Below, piece by piece: positions 50,936-61,584 of a stretch of 64,000 nucleotides of DNA. The notes under the pieces were generated by a model. That model was not told where the DNA came from. It worked only from the letters and a program-made list of their open reading frames with translations, and ran no database searches. How positions within the stretch are numbered: position 1 is the stretch's first letter; each line of letters opens with the position of its first letter. The stretch spans positions 124,001 through 188,000 of the forward strand of contig JBBBDQ010000348.1 of assembly GCA_037127315.1 (NCBI GenBank), in the 5' to 3' direction. Position numbers and translations under genes: made by a program. The DNA is from Ascarosepion bandense (lineage: Eukaryota > Mollusca > Cephalopoda > Sepiida > Sepiidae).

Positions 50936-51180
50936 TGTTGTGACCTGTTTAGAGGCCAGAATTAATGACACAAAGATGGAATAGATTGAAACAAATACAT
51001 TTACAAAGAACAGTAGTAAAAACAAATACAGCATGAGAAGATTACAAGTGTGATTGTATTGGTCTGGCTGTCAGAGCTGTCTGCTGGAATAGACTTCTCT
51101 TTGCTCAGCACAAAGCAGAAACTGCTGCTTATTTATAGTTTGGGAAAGTTCATGTGTGCCATTGGTAGATTATCATAACA
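50936..51180 (-). mobile_element. 5' LTR of the gypsy remnant
   Basis: On the minus strand it starts TGTTATGATA and ends GGTCACAACA, 245 bases. It is related to the solo LTR at 29331-29610. It holds a TATAAATAAG box upstream of a CAGCAGTTTCTGCTTTGTGC segment. Directly after its end comes ACTTGGTGACAAGGATTC, the place where a primer-binding site belongs. The partner 3' LTR was not found at lower coordinates. Confidence 0.75.
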
Positions 51181-51289
51181 CATAGCATCATATCATTTGA
51201 TCTACACAGTCAACTGCAACATATGCTACACTTCATGAGAGATTATTTCCATTTTTCTGGTAACTGTTCATAGGCATTGAATGTGAATA

Positions 51290-51560
51290 CAACATATGCA
51301 CAAACTAAATACAACAATAGGCATGAATCATCAGTCTACTTATGAGACCTGCTCCTTGCTCTTCACAGATACAGGAAGGAGGAAGGAAAGAAACAGAGGA
51401 TGGACAGCCACCTCACAACTTCTCACAAGGGCCTGCACTGCAAGTCAATCGAAATGGTTCTGTTGGGGTATCAAACAATATCAACATACCATCCAAATAT
51501 AGAGAACAATTTCTTAATATCAATAATAACATGGAAAAACCAACACTTTAATGTTCTCTG
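51290..51560. other. Unassigned sequence of higher GC
   Basis: Two overlapping plus-strand open frames of 68-69 codons with GRRKERNRGWTATSQ. The composition stands out from the neighbours. No family was recognised; it probably belongs to an unidentified repeat next to the LTR. Confidence 0.25.
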
Positions 51561-51784
51561 AGAGAATTGGGATCCCTAAACATATCAGTGGTAACATCAT
51601 TTAGCTGGGGTGAATGTTTAAGTTTTCACATAATTGTCTTCCTTTGACTGGAAAATAATAAATTGTCTACTCTTGGCAGAAGTGGCAAATAAAATTTTGT
51701 AGGCATTTTTTAGATCAATAAACCCTAGAAAATGTTTATTACTTGTTAATTCATTGCTTAATTAATTACAAAACAAAAAAAAGC

Positions 51785-52690
51785 TTCAACCAGGTCTAGA
51801 GATCTTCCTCTTCTATGAGCCGTGCCTCTTCAAACATAGGCAATCATGATCTTCTCTTTATCCCTAGTAACTCTTAACAAGCTTTCTCCTGTTACCTCTT
51901 CCAAACCCACTCTACCATACATTTGTTATGCATTGCTTTCCTCTGTCTTTTTTCTCTCTATCTGACTTGTATCAGATTCTTCAAGCCCTCCTTCCTCATT
52001 ACATATCCCAGAAACTTCAGCTGTCTTTTCCTGGTGTTAAGTATTAGTTTCCTTTTCGTTTCCATTCTCTCCAAAGCCTCATTGTTGCTCACATGTTCTG
52101 TCCATAGTATCTTCAGCATCCTTCTGTAGAAACACCTTTTTGGTTGCTTCCTGTCTTTCCTTCATCTTTGATGAGATTGTCCAGCATTTGCTGCCATATT
52201 GAATGACAGACATCACATAACAGTTGAGTACCTTTTCTTTGTTTCCAGTGAAATTTTACAGTCTTTCTTATGGAATTCATCCTTGGCCATGCAAGTTTAC
52301 CTCAGTGTCACACTTTCTGTACTCTGTTAGAACATTTCCCAGGTATTTAAATTCTTATATCTGCTTGATTTTAGTATCCCCAGCCTGTAGTTGGCAATTT
52401 GGACTCCTCTTTTTGCTGCTGACCATGCATTCAGTTTTCTTGTAGTTTATATCGATTCCTTTCTTTCCACTTTCTTCAGCTCCCTTCTGTAGGATGTTTT
52501 GTAGTTTCCTTTCCTATTTACTATCAGCACTGCATCATCTGTGTGTTTTATATTGTTCAGATTGTTGCTGCCAATAACAAATTCTGGCATAACTTGTAAG
52601 GTTCTCAGAATTGTCTTGCTGTACAGGTTGAACAGATCTGATGAGAAGACACATCCTTGTTAGATCATGTAAAATCTTTAGTTCCATCAA
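51785..52690 (-). pseudogene. LINE reverse transcriptase 3' part (same type as 39825-40620)
   Basis: Minus-strand pieces in order: GSNNLNNIKHTDDAVLI (degraded YxDD), KTECMVSSKKRSPNCQLQ, GDTKIKQI and FKYLGNVLTEYRKCDTE, then NCYVMSVIQYGSKCWTISSKM, QEKTAEVSGICNEE and the tail toward 51790. This covers more of the C-terminus than the 40-kb copy. Several stops and frameshifts. Confidence 0.82.
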
Positions 52691-52899
52691 AAGTGGTTGA
52701 TCATAGTGACTACTTTTAGTTGAACTTTGAAGAAGGAGTCTCACAATCAAATATAAATGGCACAGAACAGGCTTCTGATAGTGATGTCATAATGTTAGAA
52801 TATAAAGCTCATTAATTAAAGGAGGAAAAGAAAAATATACATAACAGGATAGAATATAAAATATAGGAACATGTTCATGATCAGTGTCAGCTAAAATAC

Positions 52900-54110
52900 A
52901 TGCTCTCCTGGAAAAACGGTTATTAAGGTGACCCTTATAACAAAAGGATTTTATGATTGAAGCAGATAACATTGAAAGTGATTCCCCTGTGTGTTCCAAG
53001 GAAGTACTTCTGGTTACCATGGGAATAATGTCCTCAAATAGATTGGTTTGTGAATCAATGGACATTCAGCAAAGGAAGACATTTGATAGCCAAATTTACC
53101 AGAGTCCTCTTCCAGAGACTAATGTATCATATGGTTACCTTAGCAAGCTATCAGTGTGTCTCTAGGTTGTCAAATGCTCTGTAACAAAAGAACTAATAAA
53201 GCTTAGCATAGTTCTTTCAAAGTCAGGTTATTTTTACATTGTATTTTGAGTATAAATTGTATGGCATTATTACCAAACATGCTGGTGACTTCTGTTTACC
53301 TGGATCAGGAATTTTTAATACCACCATCATGGATAAGCTTTGTGAAAATTTTAAAGTTAAATCAAAAGAATCAACTAATTTTAACTATATTAGCATTGAT
53401 GTAAATAAAGCTGAGGAGAGAGTAAAAATAGGGCAGAATGTATTCTTAAAATATTTACTTCCTGTCCCATGAGAAATTAAATGAAATGTTAATGGTAAAA
53501 TATCACAAACTGAGGTGACAAATGCCCCAAAATTGATTAGTTGGCTTAAGAGACTGGCAAATCCAACACAAATAGATCTCAGTTATGGTATAAATTAACT
53601 CAGTTTTATATTAGAGCAAGGGTAAGTTGGGTCATGAAGCAAGTCAATTATACTCTTAAGAAGGTTAAAAAGAAACATTTCAGATTGTCATTAATTTTGA
53701 ATACTTTTGAAAAAGTAAAAGTTGTTATGGTGATAGTTTATTTGCTAATCTGTTGCATGAAAGATTGTAAGGAGGATATTAATTTTGGTTGGTGATAGCA
53801 AAAATTAGATGCCTGTTATTTGATAATTAAAATGCGTAAGAAGTGTAGAGGCTGGTGAAACATTAGCCATGGTTGACCTTGCAGAAGCATCTGTTTTCTA
53901 CAGAATATTTATAGTAGAACTCCTCGTTTAATGATAATACTAGAAATGTGGGCATAATCTGTTACACTGATTACTCTTCATTGTTTGATGCAATATATTC
54001 TTTCAACATTCTAATAGAGATGTTTAATTAAGAGAAAAATAAAAAAATATCATTGGCATCTATACAAGTGTGCACTTGTTCAAGATTCTTAGATACTTGT
54101 TTGAACATAA
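52900..54110 (+). pseudogene. Ty1/copia-type pol remnant (reverse transcriptase/RNase H)
   Basis: Plus-strand frames in order: EADNIESDSPVCSKEVLLVTMG, MSSNRLVCESMDIQQ (usual form V-x-S-x-DVKxAFLxG), ETNVSYGYLSKLSVCL (YxLxKxLYGL), YGIITKHAGDFCLPGSG (the catalytic LxVDDxxxxG with the second Asp kept but changed context), NFNYISIDVNK, NAPKLISWLKR and QIDLSYG (TRPDLSY). RNase H traces follow: GDSLFANLLHERL and a TVEAGE..L-like part. The order fits copia pol. Stops and frameshifts; no LTRs found. Confidence 0.72.
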
Positions 54111-54645
54111 AGAACTTTTCTTACAATAGAAGTTACAAGGCCAAGCATTACTCAGTTCAAGTGACATGAAGATACTATAGAGGGAGAGTTTTCAAAAATA
54201 GTTATAACCTTTGAATCAGTTAAGAAGTAGAAGACATTTTATTATTAGTGAAATAGAAAACAACTTTGCTCAAGGAGCTAGAAAATACTCAAAAAAGCAT
54301 CTACACTTCTTCCTAATATGATGAGTTACCACTTATAGATGTATTTCTTTTACCTGAAAAGAAATCTTAGAGATCTTCCTCAAATACTGTGTAAATAAGT
54401 AATCCTATACAATTCAAACAAAGTTTTATCCTGTGTTTCTGCTTATCAATAAAATTAAAACAACAGGATAAGAAAAATGAAAAAAATTTATGACAAACTG
54501 TTGAATTTCAATGAATTTGCAATATTATACGTAATCAAAAAACAATAATTTTTTTAGAAGGATGGGATCTTTGTCACAAAAGAGTAATGCTGATTAATGC
54601 TCCCTGAAAGCTATCCAGTTAGCATATTCAATAAAATATTATTGA

Positions 54646-54663
54646 ACTCTCTCTCTCTTTCTT

Positions 54664-54713
<50 letters not shown>
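54646..54713. repeat. (CT)n(CA)n compound microsatellite
   Basis: CT run 54646-54674 followed by CA run to 54713, within 175 bases of exon A on its downstream side. Confidence 0.95.
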
Positions 54714-54717
<4 letters not shown>

Positions 54718-54883
54718 ATTTATTTACTAAGTACCTGTAAATTATAAAAAATGTAAAGATATTTACACAAGGAACATGAATATATGTGCAAACGAAATAA
54801 TAAAATAATCAAATTTAATTATTTAAAAGCCAAGAATGTTATTTCCATTATTACAAAAATTTAATACACATTTTTTTACTTAC

Positions 54884-55066
54884 TGTGGTCTTTTCCAGAC
54901 AGGTGAGTAGATGGTGGTGCTGAAGTTCAAAAATATCTTCCTTATAATCATCAACTTCAAGTCCACTTTCTCTAGCCAAGACAACTTCTTCAGCCCGTTT
55001 CTTACTTGTAATAAAAGCGGCACCACTAGCATTTTTAGCCATTCGAATACGAGCCAGTCGGGCTTT
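54884..55066 (-). CDS. Shal (KCND): Shal/Kv4 potassium channel, exon A (post-S6 cytoplasmic segment)
   Basis: Internal coding exon of 183 nt (61 codons) of an A-type voltage-gated K+ channel alpha subunit acting in the plasma membrane of excitable cells. It opens with KARLARIRMAKNASGAAF and closes with DIFELQHHHLLTCLEKTT. In Kv4 proteins this stretch directly follows the S6 helix and the IYHQNQRADK linker. It carries the di-leucine HHHLL motif linked to dendritic targeting of vertebrate Kv4.2. The borders are seen directly: acceptor ctcttgcag before AAA GCC, donor ACA|GTAAGT. Both are phase 0. Past the donor the frame reads only about ten further codons. The resemblance to insect Shal (KARLARIRxAK, SGAAF, EDIFELQHHHLL, CLEKTT) is strong from memory. 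Upstream exons for the tetramerisation domain, voltage sensor and pore are not in the window up to 64000, so this is a partial gene. Confidence 0.93.
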
Positions 55067-57740
55067 CTGCAAGAGAAAATAATTATTCAAATAATAAATT
55101 ATATATAAAAAACTGGTTAAACTTTGTAAAAGAAAACTTTGAGAGATAATGCTAGAAAACTTGCTATATTCATTGTAATTATATTAAAATTCTGTTTCAC
55201 ATGGAAAAATACTAATTTCTTTCTGTAAAATTAGATTTCCCTGAACAAAATTTGCAAAAGAGTTTTAACTTATTGGAGTTTTGTTCTATATGTTAGGAAT
55301 CTCATCATAATTTTTCTTTTCAGAAAGCATTTGCCTTTGAACACAAGTTTAATATATTCAACCCTTAAATAACTTTTGCTAACTAATTTTTACTGTTTCA
55401 AGTGTCTTTAACTAGGACCATTTTAAGAATATTGTTTTAAACTACTTACATTTAGAATTCTACTAAACTTTCATTACCTTGTTCCTGAATAACAAATATT
55501 CTCTCAGTGAATAATAAAATGATAAAACTTTCACAACTGATAAGTAATAAGGAAGCTATTGAGATATAATAAGTCTTAGCCATAAATATTTTTCAAAAGA
55601 TTTAGCATTGAAACACTGAATACAGTGAGTTCATATTGTGTATATGGCTTTGTTCTTGGTTTAGTTAATTGCAGGCATTTTTTAAAACTACTCATAAACC
55701 TAAGAGGATATAAAAAGGAGGTAAACGTTTTATTTTTATTTCATGCTTGTAGTGTAACCAGTTTTCTCTATTCACAAGTTTCATATTTTATTTGTGATTC
55801 TCGTGCATTACTTTATACATATTAGTGTTTCAATAAAAACTCATTCTATCCGTATTCTTTCACTCTGTGAATTCTGCAGTTCAAAGTCAATACATTTATC
55901 TCCTATTAAAAAATAGATTTTTTAAAAATTCTATTAAATTGATAAAAACAACATCCTCCTGAAGATCATCTTGGATATTCTCTTACATTTGTGGATTGTA
56001 TTTCCTCAGCATCTATAAACTATATTAAAGCTTACTGACCTTTATCAATTTTGTTATTTGTTCATTGGTTTGATTTTTTTTCATAAAAGTCTTTTCTTAA
56101 CTGTATACAAATGAGGGAACTCCTTTCATTTTAAATGCTAACACAACCCAGTATAAATCATTTCAATTCTGTTTAAACTAATAATGATTAAACTCTGAAT
56201 AAACTCTAAAAATACTTAGATTAACTTAGTTTTATTAAATAAACCTATTTTTATTTAATAAACCATCACTTATAATATAATGTAGTCTATTGTTTATTAA
56301 TCTAAAGATTATATTAAAAGTTGAAATGAATGTAATTAACTTCAGTAAAAGAGATCATTAAACAGGCATCTAATTTAAATATGTCCTAACAAATACAGGA
56401 AGAAATGGCATGAATAAAATGTAAACAATTAAAAACAATTGCTATCCAGGCCAAGCATGAAAATCTAACCTGATTATTTTTCAAAATCTTAAACATGCTG
56501 ACTGTAATAATTGCAACAAGCAAAAACATAAACTTAAATAAAATATTCAAGATCTTGCTCAAGAGTTCCAACATTTTTGTTGTTTATTTATTGGAGAACC
56601 TGTAATTATCTCTTGAACTCCAAAGAGAAAATGAGAATATAAAATATGAAACTAGATAAAAAAGAGAGAGTACAAACCAATGTACAGCTTAATATAGCAA
56701 AATTACCAAAGCAAAGAATAGGAAATTTGATGTCACAGTATCTTCCATGAAATTTACAAAAAAACTTTTTGTGAAGAGATCATAATAATGATGATAACAA
56801 GTTTCATTCAAATCATCATTAACAAAATGCAAAATGCTGAGTTTTTTGTGTACCAAAATTTTGTTCTAGCAAATCAAAAAGACAAAGCCAAGAAGCACTA
56901 AATCCAGAACAAAATAGCAAGTTTTAAAAGCATGGCATTTCTATTTCTTCTTGAATGTTAACAGTTTTCAACACATTAAAAGGCATTAATAAACCCTCAT
57001 AAAACAAAACTTAATTCATAAAAGAGCAGAATTCAAATATTCAGAAAGTACAAAACATTAAAATGATTTACTTTGTGTAATTTCCTTGATATTTAATTAA
57101 TTTTAATGCTATGATGTTGCAGTCTGAACATATTTAAGACACCTGTTTGAATAGAAATCTTCATTTATTTAACTGAAGTTTTGTAATTGTTATCTACCAT
57201 CCTGAAAAATGGAAAGTCTTAATAAAGCAAATGAGTCACTCAGAAGGATTAATCCTGCATTTGAGTTACATTGGGAAAACCACTATTAAGCTAAGTGTAT
57301 TACATACCATTTAGCCATGAAAGACCTCACATCAAAACTAGGCTCAACTACTCTTTCTGAGAAATGTATATCTCTCATTGCGACCTTCTAAACTCTATAA
57401 CTGCTAACCTAATTTTTGTACCTGAAGTTTAATCAAGTTAATTTCTAAGGATTTAAAATATTTTTTAATCCAACCTAATACTACTATTAGCCATATACTT
57501 AGTAGATATCTCTCCAAACACTTGTATTTACTAAATAAAATATTTATATTAACAAGAAATAATGCTGGATTTATATATATATATATATATATCATTTATT
57601 TGTTTCAATATTATTTTTAATGGATTTTATTTTTATTTGAGTGGATACTACTTTTTTTTATAATTAATCATCCCAAAATAATGCCTTTAAACACAAATAT
57701 TCCTGATCTTTGGACTTTTGACTTTGTAAAATTTTATAAA
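55067..57740. other. AT-rich DNA upstream of exon A, nothing recognised
   Basis: Intron preceding exon A on the minus strand. I looked for the expected IYHQNQRADK exon and did not see it here or up to 64000. Confidence 0.55.
57571..57592. repeat. (TA)n microsatellite
   Basis: About eleven TA units. Confidence 0.9.
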
Positions 57741-57746
57741 TATATA

Positions 57747-59554
57747 TTCGGAAATTGAATAAGTTCTTGCTGACGTTTCATGAAAAATAATGCTTTACTT
57801 ACAGAAATTAGTAAGAAACATGTCACTGAAAGAATTGTTTATCACTTGCCACTACTTTTTCCCATCTTTCTGGCAGTATTTGAATTCCATGTCAAAAGAA
57901 TAACATATTTTTTTGGCTAACCATGAGTTGACCCATTTTTTGGCATAAGAATAAAAGTTCTGCTCAGCCAGGCCAAGTGTCATCAATTGAAACCAGTGAT
58001 AATCAGATGAGGCAATGTCTGGTGAATAAAACAGGTAGGGTAGGAATTCCCATTTAAGTGTTTCCATGTAGGTTTTCACTTGTTTTGCAACATGTGGCCT
58101 AGCGTTGTCATGTTTCAAAATTCCTTTAAAGTTAATAGCAATATCCTATGACATAATAGTTTTGGTTGGTTTAAGCAGTCCATAATAAACAACACTCAAA
58201 TGATCCCAAACTGATCCCACCAAATGCAGAGCAGAAGCTTTGAACCATGGATAATTGGCTTTGCTACCAATGTTGATGTATGGCCAGGCTTACCCCACGA
58301 TCTTCTACACTTAGGGTTATCATAGTATATCCACTCTTCATCATCAGTTATGATATGATGCAAAAAAAACTTTCTCTTTTTGCTGTTGAAGGAAAGATTT
58401 GCAGATTTGTGATTGGTAGCTTGACTCCAGCCACTTTCTCATTGTCAGGATGTGGCTTCCCTCTGTCTCTTCTATAAATATTTTCATGGCTTCTGCTCTT
58501 ACGAACTTGGGTCACTGGTGCTACCTCCATAAGAATTTACTTGGAAAACCAGACTGGCAACAAGGTCTCACCCTTTTACAGTTAGATCAACCAAATGCAG
58601 GCAACAATTCTATTCCAGCAGCTTTTTTCCTCATGGTTCCCGCCTGTGGAACTTCCTGCCATATACTTGCTTTCCTGACAACTATAATCTCCAGGAATTT
58701 AAATGCAAAGTCTATTCCAATCTTTTATCTACTTAACTCCAGTCCTTTTTACATCACCTTGTGTATCTTGTTCTTTTCCTTTCTCTCTCCCTTCACAACT
58801 GTTTTCACACCTGTGTTCACATCCTTCTCTTGCCCTTTCTCTTTCACCCCCTGTAGCTGGTTCATCTTTCTCTTCACTTTCCTCCTGCCTAATACTTCAA
58901 CTCTCTTATGTAGGTCACTGCACATCAGTGGTGGTACCGCCTTGCTTGGGATGAAATGATTAAAAAAAAGAAAAAAAAGCAGCTGTTCCCATGTGACAAG
59001 ATGCTGTTTGACATCTCTCAGCTTCAACTTGTACGGCCCCAATATTCTTATTATATATCATTCCTAATGATTTCAAACATTTTGAACCTGTTGTGTGATC
59101 AACTCCTAATAAAGTTCAACTTGTATCTGACATGTGTCTTCATGAAGTAATACCTCCATTTCTTCATCATCAAACTTTTTTTTAGTGTGCCAGAGCTTTC
59201 TTTATCTTCAACATCAAAATAATTATTTTTGAAGCTTCTAAACCAATTTCTGTTTTCAACAGAATATGGGTACTGTAATTCTCAACAAGAATTCTGTGTA
59301 CTTCAGCTTCAGATTTCTTTTGAATGAAATAGTGAAATAAAATTCTCAGCAAATATACTTTCTTTTATGCAAAATCCGAAATGTTTAATGCAATGAGAAC
59401 AAAGTTGTTTACACTTTGGAAAAAATGACATACACTGAATTTCAAGCTTGTTTATACTACTTCCTTATAGGTGTGTTACCATCTGAAACTACATGCATGC
59501 AGTTCTGGGAACAGCACCTGTTGGCAAACAGTGAGAACTTATTCAAGATCCTAA
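57747..59554 (-). mobile_element. Mariner transposon (family 2) split by a LINE insertion
   Basis: The terminal repeats are both present: TTGAATAAGTTCTTGCTG near 57755-57772, and its inverted partner CAGTGAGAACTTATTCAA at 59529-59546, followed by GATCCTAATA. The minus-strand transposase has ILKHDNARPHVAKQVKTYME, FYSPDIASSDYHWFQ (SPD and SDYH around the last catalytic Asp), LAEQNFYSYAKKWVNSWLAKK and the final FDMEFKYCQKDGKK. The part toward the N-terminus lies at 58140-58370, then continues beyond the LINE at 58976-59500 (LVTWEQLLFF, LRDVKQHL). The element without the insertion is about 1.2 kb, the same length as the copy at 61585-62805. Confidence 0.82.
58381..58975 (+). pseudogene. LINE 3' end inserted in the mariner (same family as 20700-22735)
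   Basis: It matches 22200-22735 through most of its length: GGCTTCCCTCTGTCTCTTCTA, GGCTTCTGCTCTTACGAAC, TTCCCGCCTGTGGAACTTCC and ATAATCTCCAGGAATTTAAATG. It ends with GCCTTGCTTGGGATGAAATGATT and an A-rich tail. It lies in the opposite direction to the mariner frame and interrupts it. An open frame of 169 codons (58450-58959) crosses the 3' non-coding region and has no meaning. Confidence 0.82.
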
Positions 59555-61584
59555 TATATGTATACATGTGTTTTTATGTATAAACTTAAAATATAATGAT
59601 AATATTTGAAAATAAATTATTGTAAATTTGAAATATTTTGAAAAATTAGTATTAGATTTGCCCAATAATATAAGTAGAAATAGTCAGGGAATGTTTAATT
59701 TCTAATATAACTGGCATTATTGCATTAATTTGTTTGAGCAAAGTCTTAAGTTAAATGACCAAACTTTAAATACAATGAAAATTGGAGAAAGGATTTTCTT
59801 TAAAGTGGAAATGTTTGACTGTATATAAGTACTAATAGGAAAATTTATCTCTGAATTTCTTGCTTACATACTCCCCATTTGGCACAAAAGCGGCAACTCA
59901 AAGAAAATGCATATACACAATAAATAATAAAAGAAAAATAAAACAAGTCAAGCAAGTCTTAACTTTTAAAGCAAAAAAAATATTCATAACAAATATTCAT
60001 GCTTAAAAATATATAGCCTAAAAAATAGATTTTGTGTATGGCTGTTGAAATAAATCTGGCTAAGATATTTTCTGTAATATATCTTCTTATTTTTAATCAG
60101 AGTATATACTGAAGAAGAAGCAGTTGCCACCTATAAGATTTGCTGAAAAATTTAAGATCACAAATTCACTAAGAAAAAGTTAACAACTATTCAATTATAT
60201 ATTTGCAATAATCTGCTTCGTGGTTCAGTCCTTGGGGAAATTTTAAAAAGTTATTGTTATTGTTATTTATTATAAATAGAAATTATCTCTTGAATTACAA
60301 AGTATATATGAACATTTTGTTCTGCTTAACAAGTCCCTTGATAGATTCAATAAGTCAATTAAAATATAGCTCTGGAATGTAAACTTCAAACAATTGTCTA
60401 TAAATCAATGTTAAAATTGTAGTAAGACATGAAACAACTGACTCTACTTTGAAACAATTCACTTCATAAATTTTAACTTTAAGTTTTAAAATAAAATAAA
60501 CATAGTAAATCAAGTTTTATGTTAAATTGAAATAATGGTCAAGTAGCTCATTGTAAAATTCAAATGTAAATGAACTCAAATGACAAAGCTCTCATCTCAA
60601 ATTAATTAGTCTTTAACACTGGATTGAATACATTTTAACATTCTCTAAAATTTTTAATTGCTTACTTCATTGCTACATAAGTTTAATCATTTGATTAAAT
60701 TGTAGTTTATAGATTTCATCTGATTATCTGCAAGCAATATCTAACTTTTGCTTAAATATTTATTATAACTTTTATTATTAAAATGAAATCAAATATTCTT
60801 TAAACAAATTTGTTTATATTTTTTTTTTGTTATACATATTAATTAATGTATAAAATATGAAGTGATTAAATATGCAAGTAGGAAATCAATATTTAATTCC
60901 ATATAAAGAATTGTAATTGATTTTGTTTGTATTCTGATATTAATTCATATCACCTTTAGAATATTATGAATGGGAGTAATTTTGATTTTTTTTTATAAAA
61001 AATACACAGAAATAAATAATTAGAAAACTAATAAAAGTCAATTATAATTTCTATTAATCTAATAAAACTTTTTATTAATAATCATGTCTTCTGGGTTGTC
61101 TCTAATATTTATTCTTTCATAACATATTCTGATAGATAATAAGGTATACAGTAAGAAAACTTTTAGTGAATACAAAAATCATAACATTCTCATGTCTTTT
61201 TTTACCACCCAAATTGTGTTTGATTTTAAAGGTGTCAATGCCAGAAATCTTTATATCAAAACAACTATTTTGCTTGAAGTAATTTGGTTTGATTAAAATA
61301 CTTTTGATTTTAGATTTTGAAGAACATAATAAAACCAATCAATTGGTTTGATAAAAGTATATTTGGGAAAAGTAAATGTTTAGTTGAAAGAAACATAAAC
61401 AAGGTACCCAGCACAGTGAGAAAATAGTGTTTGTTATTTTAATGCCCAAACTTTAAAATAATAAAGAGTGAAAAGTAAAAGCTTTAAAAAATTGACTATT
61501 GAGATACTATTAAGGGAATTGATCAAGGTGAAGCATTTTAATGTGAAAATTTTTTTAGTAGCGCAGGAGTGAAATTTTGAATTA
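59555..61584. other. AT-rich DNA, nothing recognised
   Basis: No exon, RNA gene or repeat family seen on either strand. Confidence 0.55.

Larger units (their letters stand above)
12487..54883 (-). other. Introns of the Shal/Kv4 gene
   Basis: Three introns separate the exons: A to B 11.6 kb (43330-54883), B to C 18.9 kb (24279-43212) and C to D 11.7 kb (12487-24155). They are AT-rich and filled with decayed mobile elements listed separately. Skipping B and C would make one intron of about 42.4 kb (12487-54883). Stretches in which I see nothing but AT-rich sequence include 12540-14800, 22740-24150, 25080-27920, 31430-34920, 41010-43200, 43340-45120, 46690-48760 and 54100-54640. Confidence 0.75.

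Noticed and set aside
52953..53165. 70-codon plus-strand frame as a host exon
   Set aside because: Its peptide matches the order of copia pol motifs.
58450..58959. 169-codon open frame with hydrophobic stretches
   Set aside because: It covers the 3' non-coding region of a LINE; the corresponding regions of sister copies at 22.2-22.7 and 45.1-45.5 kb show no conserved frame.
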